Assembly (NCBI RefSeq): GCF_025399195.1
Contig: NW_026252095.1
Location: 1 to 64,000 of the forward strand
Direction of reading: 5' to 3'
Source: Umbelopsis ramanniana AG
Lineage: Eukaryota > Mucoromycota > Umbelopsidomycetes > Umbelopsidales > Umbelopsidaceae
Length of the DNA stretch: 64,000 bases
In this document: positions 33,612 to 46,132 of the stretch, piece by piece
How positions within the stretch are numbered: position 1 is the stretch's first letter
How the letters are laid out: each line of letters opens with the position of its first letter
Notes under the pieces: generated by a model
What the model was told of the DNA's origin: nothing
The model's input: the letters and a program-made list of their open reading frames with translations, nothing else
Databases searched by the model: none
Made by a program: the position numbers and the translations under genes

Positions 33612-34256
33612 TATTCGCCAAACAATCTTCGCACTCGCTTCAGCACGCTATCCTTCTCAGGATCTATATGAAAAAAATATGAAATTAGCATTGAAGAGCG
33701 TGTCGCGGTATTCTAACGAGGGTTAAACATACCATATGGGTGATCTTTGGATGGTATTTCTAGAACGGTGGGGAAGGCTTGATTGTGTCCATCAATCAGC
33801 TCGCGGATATCTTCTGCGACCTTGATAACAATGTGTTAAGTACTGAACTGTTATATAGTGACAATCAGATACTTTTGCAATCTTACGTGCTGGTTTATCA
33901 AAATAATAGCAATGTCTTTTCGACTTGTGAATTCTTGGAATGCTGTTTCGATGGTCGAAAGGGCGGTTTCTGATAGTTGAAAACCAAATCGTTATGCAAG
34001 GTCTCAAATGAAAATCTCTCAGTAAACATGTTTGCAGATCTTACTAGCATCTACGACAAGGAAGTTCTTCTTTTGTTGCTGATTGGTGTGGCCAATTCCG
34101 GCAAGAAGCAATCCGGTGACTGAATCCTAGCAAGTAATGGTCAGCCTTAAGTACCAGAAATTGTCATGAACAAGACAAAGATAATAATCAAGCTACCTCG
34201 TCACCTATGACAGCAATTAGGTTACGATCTTTTTGCAACGACGTGCCTCCTGACAT
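33612..34256 (-). CDS. VMA7: V-type ATPase subunit F (Vma7)
   Basis: Subunit of the V1 sector of the vacuolar proton pump. Five small exons (34256-34197, 34126-34045, 33969-33887, 33820-33733, 33664-33612) give 121 residues. The family sequence is unmistakable: [60 protein letters not shown] and [20 protein letters not shown]. All four introns keep the frame. Length equals that of other eukaryotic F subunits. No exon exceeds 88 bp, so the gene is easy to miss. It is head to head with DRS1 across about 720 bp. Confidence 0.95.
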
Positions 34257-34977
34257 GTCTGTTTGTGGTGAATATGAAAGAGCGCCTTGCTTGAATATGT
34301 GAAGCCAGCTTTGAGACTGTATAACAACTAGCCAATCAGAGGCCTTCGTCATGTGGTGAGATCACAGTTTTCACCAACACACATAGACTTTGCAAACACT
34401 TTTTAAATAATGTATGGCAATCGAGCACCAGCATTAACAAGTATGTAATAAGCTAAGCACTTATACTAATTAGTGAAAAGGAGATGTAATATCTATGGAA
34501 TTGTGCTTGGTCGGACGAAAGATGGAGTTTAGTATATAGAGAACTTCGTATGGTAGCTTGTGAAGCGATTGCTGTATTAGCATTCCAACAAATGCTGTTT
34601 TGAACAATGTTTCCAAAAAGTAGCAATACGAAAAGAGCTACATTTCAAGCTTAATGTATGGGACGAGGCTGAGAAAACGCTAGTCTGCAGTACCCGTATT
34701 TGCTTTATGACATAACCCCCCCCAGTGCTATATCTGTGGCTCATTAGCAAACTTCCATTACAAAACCAATCAAGGCCTATATATCTGTATAACTTGAAGT
34801 ATTACTGCCTTCTAAAATGTTGAGCTTGGTGTGCTGAAGGTAGCAGAACAGCACCTGGTGTTCCTGGCAGTACTCTCAAAAAGAAAACCACTGTCACATC
34901 ACGTGAACTCAATACATTTTTGACTTTTTTTTTTTTTCAAGGCAATCAGCGTATTGAACCAAGTTAGATAGACAGAT
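34257..34977. promoter_or_regulatory. Divergent promoter region, VMA7 / DRS1
   Basis: No gene is visible in this 721 bp. A CCAAT sequence is at 34332-34336, on the VMA7 side. TCACGTGA at 34899-34906 and a 13-T tract at 34925-34937 lie 72 and 40 bp before the DRS1 ATG, the same order as upstream of RPA12. Confidence 0.5.
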
Positions 34978-37371
34978 ATGAGTGGTTTTGACGACGATTT
35001 CATTCATACCATTGACGAAGACGACAATGTCCAAGTTATCGAAGAGTTATCCGAAGAAGAAGTTGCTGTCACCACCAACAAGAAACGAAAGGTTTCGAAG
35101 AAGGCTGCAAAGAAGAATGCCACCAAGGAGGATATGGACAACTCATTCACTTTCAACATTGAAGGTGGAGGTGCTTACAAAAACAATACCATGGACTGGG
35201 ATTTTGCAACAACTCGTGAAAAGCTGAAAGCTGAGGTATAGATCAGCTACAATGCATACTATGGTGTCTTCAATATGCTGACATCCCACTTCCTTTAGAC
35301 ATTGGTACCTCGTACAAACATCGATGACATTATTGCAAAGAAGCTCAAGGAAAAGAAGCAGCTGAAGAATGGAAAAAAGAGGAAGGCAATAGAAGCTGGT
35401 AAGTAGATTTCGACTGAATGGATTTAGTCGAGATAATCAATAACAATGCATTCATGCCATCCAGATGAAACTCAGGAGGTCGAAGCCGTCAACGGTGAAG
35501 GTGCAAACATTTCAGATAACGATGAAGATCTGGCAGTGGACGGGTTCGGAGGCGGTGTAGTCGAAGACGAAGAAGAGTCTGAGAATGACTCCCAAGACGA
35601 CAGCGAGGCTGAGAGCTCAGAAAGCGAGAGTGAAGAAGAAAACCAAGGGGATCAGAATGATGAGTCGGATGATGAGGCCAATGGCGAAGATGATGAGGAA
35701 GTCAACCAGTTTGAAATAGAGGTATGACCAAGGATTTTGAAAGAATGTTTTTGAGTGGTAATGTCAATTAACCCTCTTCTTATTGTGAATAGCGAAAGAA
35801 AGCATACTTTGCTCCAGATTCAGATCAACCCGAAATGCTTTATGAATCTTTCTCGGCCATGAATCTGTCACGACCGATTCAAAAAGGTCTTGCGTCTGTC
35901 GGCTTTGTTGCACCAACTGCAATTCAGTGCAAAACTATACCCGTGGCTCTGCTTGGCAAGGATATTTGCGGTGGTGCCGTGACAGGTTCTGGTAAAACTG
36001 CAGCTTTCGTTGTCCCTATCTTGGAGCGACTCTTGTATCGCCCTCGTCAAACAGCTACAACACGTGTGCTCATTCTGTGCCCTACTCGTGAGTTGGCTGT
36101 CCAAGTCCACAGTGTTGCTGTTAAACTCGCCAGCTTTACAGACATACAGTTTTGTCTTTGCGTTGGTGGATTAAGCGTCAAGGGTCAAGAACTTGAGCTC
36201 AAGCAAAAGCCAGATGTCGTAGTCGCAACACCAGGTCGATTGATTGATCACGTTCGAAATTCTCCCAGTTTTACGTTGGAAAGTTGTGAAATTTTGGTTA
36301 TGGATGAAGCTGACAGGTAAGATTTTTGGGTCTTTGTGTATAAGATGGATGTGAAAAGGGGACAAAAATAAGACTAACGAAAACGAATTTCTATAGAATG
36401 TTAGAAGATGGTTTCGCGGACGAACTTGGTGAAATTGTTAAATCTTGCCCCAAATCTCGACAGACTATGTTGTTTTCGGCCACTATGACTGACAATGTAG
36501 ATCAGTTGATCCGCATGTCATTGCAGCGACCTGTGCGCCTCATGATAGATCCTTCCAATCAGGCTGCAGCGAAACTTACACAGGAATTCGTCCGAATTCG
36601 AGCCCATAAGGAAGCCGACAGACCTGCTGTACTTCTTGCTTTATGCAAAAAGACTTTCAAACGAAAGTGTATCGTTTTCTTCAGATCCAAAGCGGCAGCG
36701 CATCAAATGAAGATTGTGTTTGGACTATGCGGCTTAAGTGCTGCAGAACTTCACGGAAACCTTTCTCAAGAGCAACGTTTGGAAGCATTGGAGAAGTTCC
36801 GAGATGGCGAAGTTGACTATTTGCTTGCCACCGATCTTGCCTCACGTGGTCTGGATATCAAGGGTATAGAGGTGGTCATCAACTTTAATATGCCTCAACA
36901 GTTCGCTCAATATCTCCACAGAGTCGGAAGAACGGCAAGAGCTGGTCGTAATGGAAGGTAAGAAATTGCCATCATGGATATTCAATGGTTGCGTAGGCTC
37001 CATTTCTTATGCTGTTAATTTGCAGATCCGTTACTTTGATTGGTGAAGCTGATCGCAAACTGCTGAAGATGGCAGTAAAGTCATCAAACAAACAACAAGT
37101 AAAGCACCGGGTGGTTCCAGCAGAACTGATCTCCAAGTACAAGGCAAAGTTAGAAGCCATTACCGAGGAAGTCAAGGATGTTATGAAGCAAGAAAAGGAA
37201 GACAAGGTTATACGACAGACGGAGATGGAGTTGAAGAAGAGTGAGAACCTTTTGCAGCATGCAAATGAAATTTACTCACGACCAGCTCGAACATGGTTCC
37301 AATCGGACAAGGATAAGAAGAAATCCAAAGATGTTGGCATGCAAGCTTACAAGTCAATGTTTAAGAAATGA
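34978..37371 (+). CDS. DRS1: DEAD-box RNA helicase DRS1 (DDX27)
   Basis: Nucleolar ATP-dependent RNA helicase for 60S ribosomal subunit assembly. Six exons (34978-35235, 35299-35398, 35465-35721, 35793-36316, 36397-36957, 37026-37371) give 681 residues. The N-terminus is Lys- and Asp/Glu-rich with a long acidic run encoded in exon 3. The helicase core starts with the Q motif (FVAPTAIQ), then motif I AVTGSGKT, Ia [25 protein letters not shown], and in the second RecA domain [23 protein letters not shown] and motif [13 protein letters not shown]. The C-terminus is basic ([14 protein letters not shown]). The [20 protein letters not shown] lead-in and the [13 protein letters not shown] tail are diagnostic of DRS1/DDX27. 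Confidence 0.94.
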
Positions 37372-37702
37372 AACTTGCAAACCATATAGCATTTTCTTCA
37401 TGTTTCATTTTATTACATATTGTATCCAGCCCGCAGCATTTCAATAACATAGAGTCTTTTAATCTTGTCCAAACATAAAGTCGGGAACAGTCTGGTAGTG
37501 TGGAACGGCTTATTTAGCTCCCTTAAATCTCAAAAAGTGTCATTGAATTTTCAAGCAGCGGTGCTATTGATATCGAGACTTTGATCACATAGATAAAAAT
37601 GCTCTATGAAATGGACTGACCATTTTATTCAATTTTCGTTGTATTCCCAAGCTGATCTATTGGGCTCAATTCTATACTATACAAGGCCCTTCTAGGAACA
37701 AT
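37372..37702. other. Convergent 3' intergenic region
   Basis: 331 bp between the stop codons of DRS1 and the asparaginyl-tRNA synthetase; AT-rich, with no coding signal. It presumably holds both polyadenylation sites. Confidence 0.5.
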
Positions 37703-39364
37703 CTAATATCTGCAACTACCTACGTGACGCGGCATGGGGACAACGTCTCGTACACTCTCAAGACCAGTTATCCACAGCATATATCTCTCTAGGCCAAGGC
37801 CATAGCCACCGTGTGGTACAGAGCCATATCGTCGCAAATCAAGATACCACTTGTACTCTTCAACGTCCATTTCCGAGTCGATCATCTTCTGATGCAATAT
37901 GTCGTATCGCTCTTCTCGCATGGATCCACCAATCAGTTCTCCTATAGACGGTATTAATAGGTCAAAGCAACCCACTGTTTGTTTTGAAGGATCTTGTACG
38001 TGGTCAGCGCGCATATAGAAAGGCTTTAGATGGGCTGGATAATTGGTGACAAATACTGGATGTTGACAATGCTGAGTGGCGAGGTATCTTTCATGCTCCG
38101 ATTGCAAGCTGGAGCCCCACTTGACAGGAAACTCGAATTTAACTTTCCCAGCGTCATGAGCTCGTTGCAATACTTCGATGGCCTCCGTGTAGGTCATTCT
38201 CACAAACGGCTTAGTGACAGTCTTGTTTAGTCTTTCCAGCAAAGACTTATCTGTCCAGCGATTGAAAAACTCCAGATCTTCCTTCGAGTGCTCAAGCACG
38301 TATTTTGTAGCGGAAACCAAGCATTCTTCGGTGAAATCTAGTAGTTGGTCCAGACGGTCAATGAAGGCTAACTCCGCTTCCATCATCCAAAATTCTGCTA
38401 GATGGCGTGAAGTTTGGGATTCTTCGGCTCGAAACACTGGTCCCAACGTATATACTCTACCCATGGAGGACGCAAGAATCTCGGCATGCAGCTGTCCTGA
38501 CACTGTCAGATAAACCGGTTTCTTAAAAAATTCAGACGGTGCCATTGCGCTCGATGACTGCTGAGTAGTGTAGGTGGATGCCGGCAGAATCTTGAACACT
38601 TCACCACCTCCTTCACAATCGTGCGACGTGATGATAGGCGTATGTACATTCGCGCAGTCTGCTTGCTGGTTTGAGAGAAGGGGGTGGGATGAATATGGGA
38701 GGTTGATGGTATGACATGGCGTGCTTGTAAAACAACATATACCTCGAAAAACCTTTGAAACCCAAGCACAGCAGAGTTTCTTAAGCGCAGAACGGCGGCA
38801 CCGGTGTTTCCTCTTGACCGTAAGTGGCCGATTTCACGTAAATATTCCATGGTGTGTCGTTTCTTTTGCAAAGGGTAAGTCTATACAATATGGAGCAGAA
38901 AAGAGAATTGGCCCTGGGTAAGAATGTGAGAGCAAAGGCTGATACAAAACTTGTATGAGACTTACGGAATCACTCTCGCCCAGTACCTCCACTTGGTCAA
39001 CTTTGAGTTCGTGCTGCTGCTCCTGACCGGGACTTGGTACCAACTGGCCGGTGAGTTTGACACTTGCACCCGTTGTCAAGCTATCATAAGGTGGTTGATT
39101 AGTACAACGATTCCTTCCCAGCATGTGAAAATTGGACCTGGTTTACCTCTTGGCTTGATCGCTGTTTAGAATTGCTTGAATGCCTTTCAAATTACTGCCG
39201 TCGTTGACATTGGCGAATGACACATTTTTCTGGCTTCGAACTGATCGGATCCAACCATTAATGGAGACAGTGGTTTCCCCAGGGACTTTCTCGTTCAAAA
39301 TGGCCTTGATAGTCTTTGGCAGAGACTGTCGTGCAGTGTGTAGCCTACGAATGGCATTCAGCAT
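37703..39364 (-). CDS. Asparaginyl-tRNA synthetase, probably mitochondrial
   Basis: Class II synthetase that charges tRNA-Asn. Four exons (39364-39147, 39080-38966, 38880-38743, 38665-37703) give 477 residues. The start MLNAIRRLHTARQSLPKTI is basic, lacks acidic residues and fits a mitochondrial presequence. An OB-fold anticodon-binding domain follows (TVSINGWIRSVRSQKNVSFA). Then come HTPIITSHDCEGGGEVFKI, motif 2 (FRAEESQTSRHLAEFWMMEA) and motif 3 (GGYGLGLERYMLWITG). The NARS2/Slm5 type is favoured by the presequence and by the short form without cytosolic extensions. The acceptor of the third intron was chosen to keep the frame into QADCANVHTPIITS. Confidence 0.93.
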
Positions 39365-40115
39365 GGTGGTATTTGTTCAGGCACAAAAGAAATTTTAGGT
39401 AGTGAGCGGGGTTGCTTGAAATTTGACTGTGCTTGCTCTGTTAAGCGCTCCTCTGCCAGCTGTATAACAAGTATTGAAGCAATGATATTTATTAAAATGT
39501 AATAGGGTGGATAGATTTATGGCAGACTACGGTTGTTATTCCAAACGATTACATGATCCTATTGCTACTTCTCCAGAAAATACAACTACCATATGAGGCC
39601 AAAGTGGTATCAAGCTATTGTGCATGAAAGTAGTAAGGTTCAATCAAAATGATGGCGACAGAGCTTTTCATAATGGCTAATAGCCAATTGTTTGACAGCT
39701 ATGGAACGGCAAATTTTGCACTTTGGCCTTGAGTCACGCAATTGACAGCAAAATTTTTCCAAGGTTGACAAAAGTCCCCCCAGCTTATCTTTCCTTAAGG
39801 GGCAATCCGATCATCACCCATGAACATGAGATGAACGGCTCCTTCATAACAGCACATTATACATCATTTAGCTGAGCTGACAGCCTTGAGGTGATGGTCA
39901 AGTTAGATGGCGCAAGGGAAATTGAAATGCCGGTGGTCGAGTCAACCGCTGAACCTCTCAAAGATTTCAAACGCAATATTTTTAAATCTCCGATATTGCG
40001 CAATTGCCAGAGCTAATGAGGTGCAAATATCATATTTAACCATGGCTGCCTTGACAGAGAGCGTTTTAGTTGTTACTCTTTTCCCTTTTTACTTTGCTTC
40101 TTTCACTTCAACATC
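39365..40115. other. Divergent intergenic region, AsnRS / Met30
   Basis: 751 bp without a confirmed gene.
A 40-codon open frame with coding-like texture starts at an ATG at 39894 (MVKLDGAREIEMPVVEST...) and ends about 100 bp before the Met30 start; if transcribed with Met30 it would be an upstream ORF. No other element is recognised. Confidence 0.4.
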
Positions 40116-42016
40116 ATGTCAGAACTCGAAGAAGAAAAATCATATGAAGTCTTGGCTCATAACAACGTTTCCGACTTCTTGACTCGCCATGTACCCAAAC
40201 AATTTACCAGCCCTCGTCAAACCTGTTATCGCCATAGAACCGATATCGCCAGAGTACTTGTTCCCGAAGAGCTGTCCCGTGTAGCTGTCCAAAAGGTCAG
40301 TAGTGCTTTTGAATCCTTCTGCGATGATACTTGTGCGCAAGTCTTAACACTTTTTGATCAATACCACAGCAACTTGAAAACTTACCCAAAGCTGATCAAA
40401 ACGCTATATCACATATATGGTCTATTTTTTCTGCCGCCCCAGCGAATCAACGACTACTGATGCTTCAAGGCATTGTTTCCACTTGCTGCATGCCCCAATT
40501 GTCATTCTTGGCATCGGCTGTAGAGCCATTATTGAGGATCGATTTTTTAGCTGTTCTTCCTCATGAGGTCTCCCTCAAGATCCTTTCACACCTAGACGCA
40601 AAGTCCCTTTGCCATGCTGCTCAAGTTAGCCGAACATGGAAACATCTTGCAGATGACGATATCGTATGGCATCGAATGTGCGAGCAACACATCGATAAGA
40701 AATGCACAAAATGTGGATGGGGACTTCCTCTTCTATACAACAAGAAAGCTATGCGCAAACGTCAACGATCATCTGATGGCGTTACGGCAGCCTGTGGCAC
40801 AAAATTAGTTGAATCTTCTACTGGTGATAGCAACGCACCGCAAGATCAACCAAGTAAACGCCGTAGAGTTTCTCAAGACACTGACATCAAGTCAGCCACA
40901 CCTGACGCCCATCGTCGTCCATGGAAGGATGTATACAGTGAACGGCTTGTTGTCGAGCGAAATTGGAGAACCAACAAATATACTGTTCGTACACTCAAAG
41001 GTCATAAGGACGGTGTTATGTGCGTCCAGTTCTGTGAAAACAAGAATCGACTCATCAGTGGTTCATACGACAAAACTGTTCATGTTTGGAACCTTGAGAC
41101 TGGAGAAATACTCAAGGTACTGACTGGTCATACACGATGCGTTCGTGCACTACAATTTGATGACGCAAAGCTAGTCACTGGTTCTATGGACAACACGCTC
41201 AAGATCTGGAACTACAACACTGGGCACTGCATTCGAACTCTTCAAGGCCATACGGACGGTGTTATCAGCTTACACTTCGATTCCAGAATCTTGGTCAGCG
41301 GTTCTGCCGACAAGAATGTGAAGGTTTGGAACTTCCTGACTGGAGAATGCTTTACGCTCCACGGACACACCGACTGGGTCAATCAAGTCAAGATTCATCG
41401 GCAATCGATGGTTGTCTCCGCAAGTGACGACACCACTATTCGGGTATGGGATTTGAATACTCGGACATGTCTAAAGGTGCTTGAAGGACATGTCGGCCAA
41501 GTTCAAGCTGCTATTCCCAGCATGCATGGATTTGCTCATCGATTTGTGCTGCCAAAGCAAAAGCCCGAAGTAAATACACCTGAAGAAATAGAGCAAGAGC
41601 AATTGCATAGCTGTCGGCAAGATCAGCAGCAGCAACAGAGAGCTACTAGTGAAGAGCGCCAGATGCCCATTCAACAACAAGAAAAGGCAGAAGATGGTCA
41701 ATCCAGCACCGAAGTCATCATTTCTGGCTCACTTGACAATACTCTGAAAGTCTGGTCAATGGAAACCGGTGAATGTCTCCGTACTCTTTTTGGCCATGTA
41801 GAAGGTGTTTGGAGTGTTGCCTTTGACAAGCGCCGCTTCGTATCTGGCTCCTCAGATAGTACCATTCGTGTCTGGGATGCCGATAGTGGACAAGCACTAC
41901 ATACCCTGAAGGAGCACGACAAAGGTGTTACATCTGTCTCCCTCAGTGACACCAAAATCATTAGTGCATCTGAAGATGGAGAAATTCGTATTTTCGACTA
42001 CGGTATGCAAGTTTAA
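40116..42016 (+). CDS. F-box/WD40 ubiquitin-ligase adaptor Met30/SconB
   Basis: Substrate receptor of an SCF ubiquitin ligase; in ascomycetes Met30/SconB/SCON-2 represses sulfur assimilation by acting on the bZIP activator. Two exons (40116-40295, 40370-42016) give 608 residues. The 74-bp intron is required to join LSRVAVQK to QLENLPKADQNAISHIWSIF. The D-domain (PANQRLLMLQGIVSTCC) precedes the F-box (LAVLPHEVSLKILSHLDAKS, WKHLADDDIVWHRMC), the diagnostic KKCTKCGWGLPLL, and seven WD repeats to the C-terminus. A Gln-rich insert of about 60 residues separates the fifth and sixth WD repeats (codons at about 41515-41710). The order and the CGWGLPLL motif separate it from Cdc4 and Pop1. Confidence 0.92.
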
Positions 42017-42596
42017 ATCAATTTGGATCAATGTAGACTACTTAATCTTAGAGATCAAAAGCATTACTACCTCACTCAACATATACCCCATTCTAAAAAT
42101 GCCAAAATTCGTACTGTAAATAATAATAAAATCAAAGTGTAATGTTCCATTGTACGCTATGCAACCGAGTCACTATCACGATCATATCTACCACAGCGTC
42201 CTATTATACCGCATTGAGTAATAAAACAGTAATGGTGCGTTTGATGTTTACAAGGATTCCACTTGAACGAGCGAAAACCTCGTGTGCGGAATACTGTCAG
42301 AGTATAGTTTGTAGCCTGACTAACACCTTTACCGTTAGTCACGATTTCACATCAATGCCATCCAAGTGAAATCAGAGAAGATATTCCTTTTTTTTTTCTA
42401 TCCAGTGCCGGGAAAACGCAAGTGAACTTGAGACTGAGATGTAAGGCAAAGCATGCGGCGGCACTACAAATCGAATTTGCAAGCAATTGAACGGATCTCG
42501 CGCAATTGTTCCCAACGGAGTTTGAAAACAATGGAACTAATGGCGGGCAAAATTAGTGGCAACTTGAATGGTCTTTTCGATCAAACTCACAGAGTG
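42017..42596. other. Intergenic, nothing recognised
   Basis: 580 bp between the Met30 stop and the SR gene start. Only short frames were seen. A T-tract of nine bases at about 42390 lies too far from the start to resemble the T-tracts found closer to other start codons. Confidence 0.45.
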
Positions 42597-43807
42597 ATGG
42601 CAACTTCAAGTGGTAAATGTAAGTAAGCTGGATTCATTCCATTCTATGGTTATGACTTCCCTTCTAACCAACACTCTTATCGATAGTATATGTAGGACAT
42701 GTGTCTACTCGTACAACACGACGAGACCTCGAAGATCTAGTAAGATCAGCTCGACACACAATGGACGGATTCGTACCTGTAACCTTTCTAACCCTAACTG
42801 TTGTCTAGTTTGACAAGTATGGACGTGTTCAAAATGTAGAGATAAAGCACGGTGGCTTTGCGTTTGTGGATTATGAGGTCAGTATGGAAAGACGAATTGG
42901 ATAACAGCATTCCATAGTATTAAGCGTATGTTGTGCTGGTGTTGTAGGATGCCCGAGACGCCGATGAGGCAGTTAGAGAGTTGAATGGACATTCGCTGAA
43001 TGGTGATCGTCTTATTGTAGAACACTCGAAAAAAGCTGGCGGGGAAGGAAGTGGCTGTTTCCTTTGTGGCGGCACAGGACACTGGGCCAGAGATTGCCCA
43101 GACGCAAACGAACGTGGTATGGATGTCCGATCGGGAAGATGCTTCAGGTGAATATACCTTTCTCTTTAATGAAGCCTGCACCTTGACATTGTAGCTAAGA
43201 TGAAATGCCATTAGATGTGGCCAGACTGGCCATTTAGCTAAATATTGTCGTGGCGAGCCCGCATACGCGGGTTATCGCAGACGTTCACCGCCGCCTTACG
43301 GTAGAAGAGAGTATGGGTATCACCGAGGACGCTCCAGATCACCTGTACAATATGAAAGAGGTTATCCGCGATCGCCGCCCGACTACTACCGCCAGGAACG
43401 ATCCAGAACTCCACCGAGATACGGGCGATCACCTAGCCCTGACTATTACAGCCGAGGCCGGTCGAGAAGTCCACGAGGTTATGGCCGCTCAAGGTCTCCT
43501 TATGACAGAGAACCTCTGCGTCGAAGAAGCCCGTATGGAGGAAGTCGGGATTATCCACCAGACGACAGGTCGCCACTGCCGAACGACAGGTGAGTTTTTT
43601 CTCTGTCTTCTTCCACGTTCGTTTACGGATTGCTCCCAGCCATGTTTTGGACGCTGCATGGAAAAGAAGACAATCGCATCTGGAGCGAGTGGACCAATGG
43701 CTGGAGATTTTCCCATTTTTTTTTTTATTTTATTTCTAGAAGCTGGACATCTAATTTTCGACTCGTCTTGATTCAGCAGAGCACCACCCGTCGACCCCAG
43801 GAGATGA
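42597..43807 (+). CDS. SR splicing factor with RRM and two zinc knuckles
   Basis: Splicing regulator of the SRSF7/RS2Z type. Exons 42597-42618, 42687-42739, 42809-42877, 42948-43147 and 43215-43589 are firm. The RRM has LYVGHVSTRTTRRDLEDLFD and GGFAFVDYEDARDADEAV. Two CCHC knuckles follow, CFLCGGTGHWARDC and CFRCGQTGHLAKYC; the second is split by an intron after its first residues. The tail is rich in Arg-Ser and Arg-Tyr-Gly with many SP and SRSRSP motifs, the usual SR kinase targets. The 3' end is uncertain: splicing to 43777 gives a short end (249 residues, stop at 43805-43807); a stronger-looking acceptor at 43739 gives a 285-residue form ending at 43875; retention of the intron stops at once. 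These may be real alternative forms. Confidence 0.85.
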
Positions 43808-43875
43808 TTCGAACAAGGTTGTACTGGAGAGCGCACAAAGGGGTCTGTCTTCCGTATCAAGAAGTAAAATGTTAG

Positions 43876-44324
43876 CACCTGTTGTTATTTCTCTTATCGC
43901 ATTTATTTTTTCTCATATGCTGAAAGACAATAATATAATAATAAAAAAAAAGCCAAGTCATCATGGAGTGGGCTTCCATCCTAAGTAAATGAGCAGGCGG
44001 AAGAAAAAAGATTTATATATTGTATCCACAACAGACACCAATATGTGTCATCGCCCCCTACTCCCTGACGCAATAGCTATCAAGCAAAAGGGAAAATGAT
44101 GAGAAAAAACGGTTTGGCAAAGACACACAAGAAGGAATAGGAAATAAAAGAGGTAGACCGAAAGTTGGACAGAAAAAGATACACCAAAAAGCATTTGACA
44201 CTTGATAACCAAAGGGAGATGCGAGCACGTTACGGAGGCAGAGAGACAGAATCAACTATATGTGCAGAGCTGGTAAAAGAAACAGTAGGAATTTGGAAAA
44301 AGTAACTGGACGTCGACCGCTACT
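43876..44324. other. Convergent 3' intergenic region
   Basis: About 450 bp between the SR gene and the end of the GSK3 gene. Purine-rich with several AATAAT-like stretches; no coding evidence. Confidence 0.45.
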
Positions 44325-46132
44325 TCAGTCCAGTGATTTCACTCTTAGCTCACTGACAGGTAAAGGTGTAAAGTTATTGATATCAATGCCTCTTGAGAGT
44401 AGCTCAGCTTCGGCATGAGGAGGAACCAATTTTCGAATCAAATCAGGTCTAGCAGACAATTCTGTAGTTGGAAGCATGAACCGGTTTAGTTCGGCGTTTA
44501 CCTATATCTACATACCAGGACTACTTACCATGTACAGAAAAGTCAAAAAGATTGGGCAATTCTTTGCCGTTAGCAAGGCGAGTTTCAGGGTTACGAAGTT
44601 CATCAAAGAATGGGTGAGTCATAGCATCTAAGGAAGTAAGACGCTTGGTGGGGGTGTATTGCAAGAGCTGTGAGATGAAATCAATGGCTTCGGGGGGAGT
44701 TCGAGATCGGAAGACCTGCCCATGCAACAAGAGCGTGAGATTCTGTAACAAGGACCACCCCTCTTTCTGTTTCCAACTTACCTTGGAAAATGGATGAGGT
44801 TTGATCTGCGGGAATCGATGTTCGGTGTAGTTGGGATTCATCGATACCAGCTGCTCTTTGGACGGTGTGCCTAAAACCTTTATGATCTCAACTAGCTGAT
44901 CAATACCACTCTCTCCAGGAAACAAGGGTTGCGATAGCATCAGCTCGGCCATAACACAGCCCGTTGACCAGATATCAATGCTTATAGTGTAATTGGTGGC
45001 TCCAAATATGAGTTCAGGTGCTCGATAGTATCGTGAGCATATATATGACACATTGGGCTCTCCAGCAACTAATATTTTGGCACTAGAGGAAGATAAGACT
45101 TAGAACACCCCCATTTGCCAAGCTGCAAACGAACATAAGACACTTACCTGCCGAAATCGCAAAGCTTCAAGATACCAGTGACAGGGTCCAGAAGTAAGTT
45201 CTGTGGTTTGATGTCACGGTGGCATATCCCTAGAGAATGAATATAGGCCAAAGATCGTAGCAGTTGATAGGTGTATAGTTTGACATAGAGCATGGGCATG
45301 GCTTGCTTAGCTTTCGCATAATGACGTGATGCTCGATAAATGGTTTCTGGGATATATTCAAGTACCAAATTTAGGTAAACTTCATCTTTCTGCTTGATGA
45401 GAGGAAGAGCGTATGTTAGTTGATAGGACGGAAAATATGGGGGTCTCCTTTAAAAAAAACCATCATTACCTTCGCATCACCTTGACTGTAAAAGAATGCT
45501 TTGAGCGCTACGATGTTGGGATGGACCACAAGACGCATAATTTGCAGCTCTCGATTCTGTGAGAAGACATAAGTTTAGTGTGTCTAAAAGCGTTCTACAA
45601 TGCATATCACCCCGCGGAACTGAAAAACCAGGAAAAAAAACAAAACAAAAAAACGCACGCAACCACCAGACGAAGAAACCGTGCCAAATAAGTCATGACG
45701 CATCTTACCTTGAACCGCTTGTCCTGCAGCACCTTCTTTATAGCAACATCCTCTCCAGTTCGAAGTAGTTTGGCTTGATAAACGACACCAAATGAACCAT
45801 TTCCGGCCACTTTATAGTTGGAATAATGCAACTGTATATCTTCCCCCGACCTTCCGTCCTTTGCGGATACTTTGATGACTTTGAGTGGATCAGCATCGCC
45901 TATACAATATAAAAAAAACAACTTTAGTATACTGAGGTGAAATGACAAGGAGACACGCCCACAGGCAAAAAGGATAAACGAGGGTTGAGTGGATCCCCAC
46001 ACAGTCATGGCATGTTATCAGCAAGCTGTGCAGGTTGCAAAGAAGACATGCACAACATGAGATTGAGCGCTGCAATTCAGCTTTTGTGAACTTACCGCTT
46101 ATTTTCAAGCCGCTCATGGGACCGTGAGCCAT
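44325..46132 (-). CDS. Glycogen synthase kinase 3 (GSK3/shaggy) Ser/Thr kinase
   Basis: Seven exons (46132-46096, 45899-45709, 45556-45470, 45389-45148, 45082-44782, 44715-44529, 44461-44325) give 393 residues. The kinase domain has the glycine loop [12 protein letters not shown], the VAIKK lysine, catalytic [20 protein letters not shown], and the activation loop [14 protein letters not shown] with the Tyr that GSK3 autophosphorylates. [20 protein letters not shown] and the short C-terminal helix [20 protein letters not shown] are GSK3-specific. The SAK triplet of the activation segment is completed across an intron. Family roles include glycogen, stress and meiotic signalling; which apply here is unknown. 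The short exon 1 ([12 protein letters not shown]) could be an alternative 5' end. Confidence 0.95.

Noticed and set aside
43489-43878. Minus-strand frame over the SR gene tail
   Set aside because: By-product of Arg/Ser-rich codons on the plus strand.
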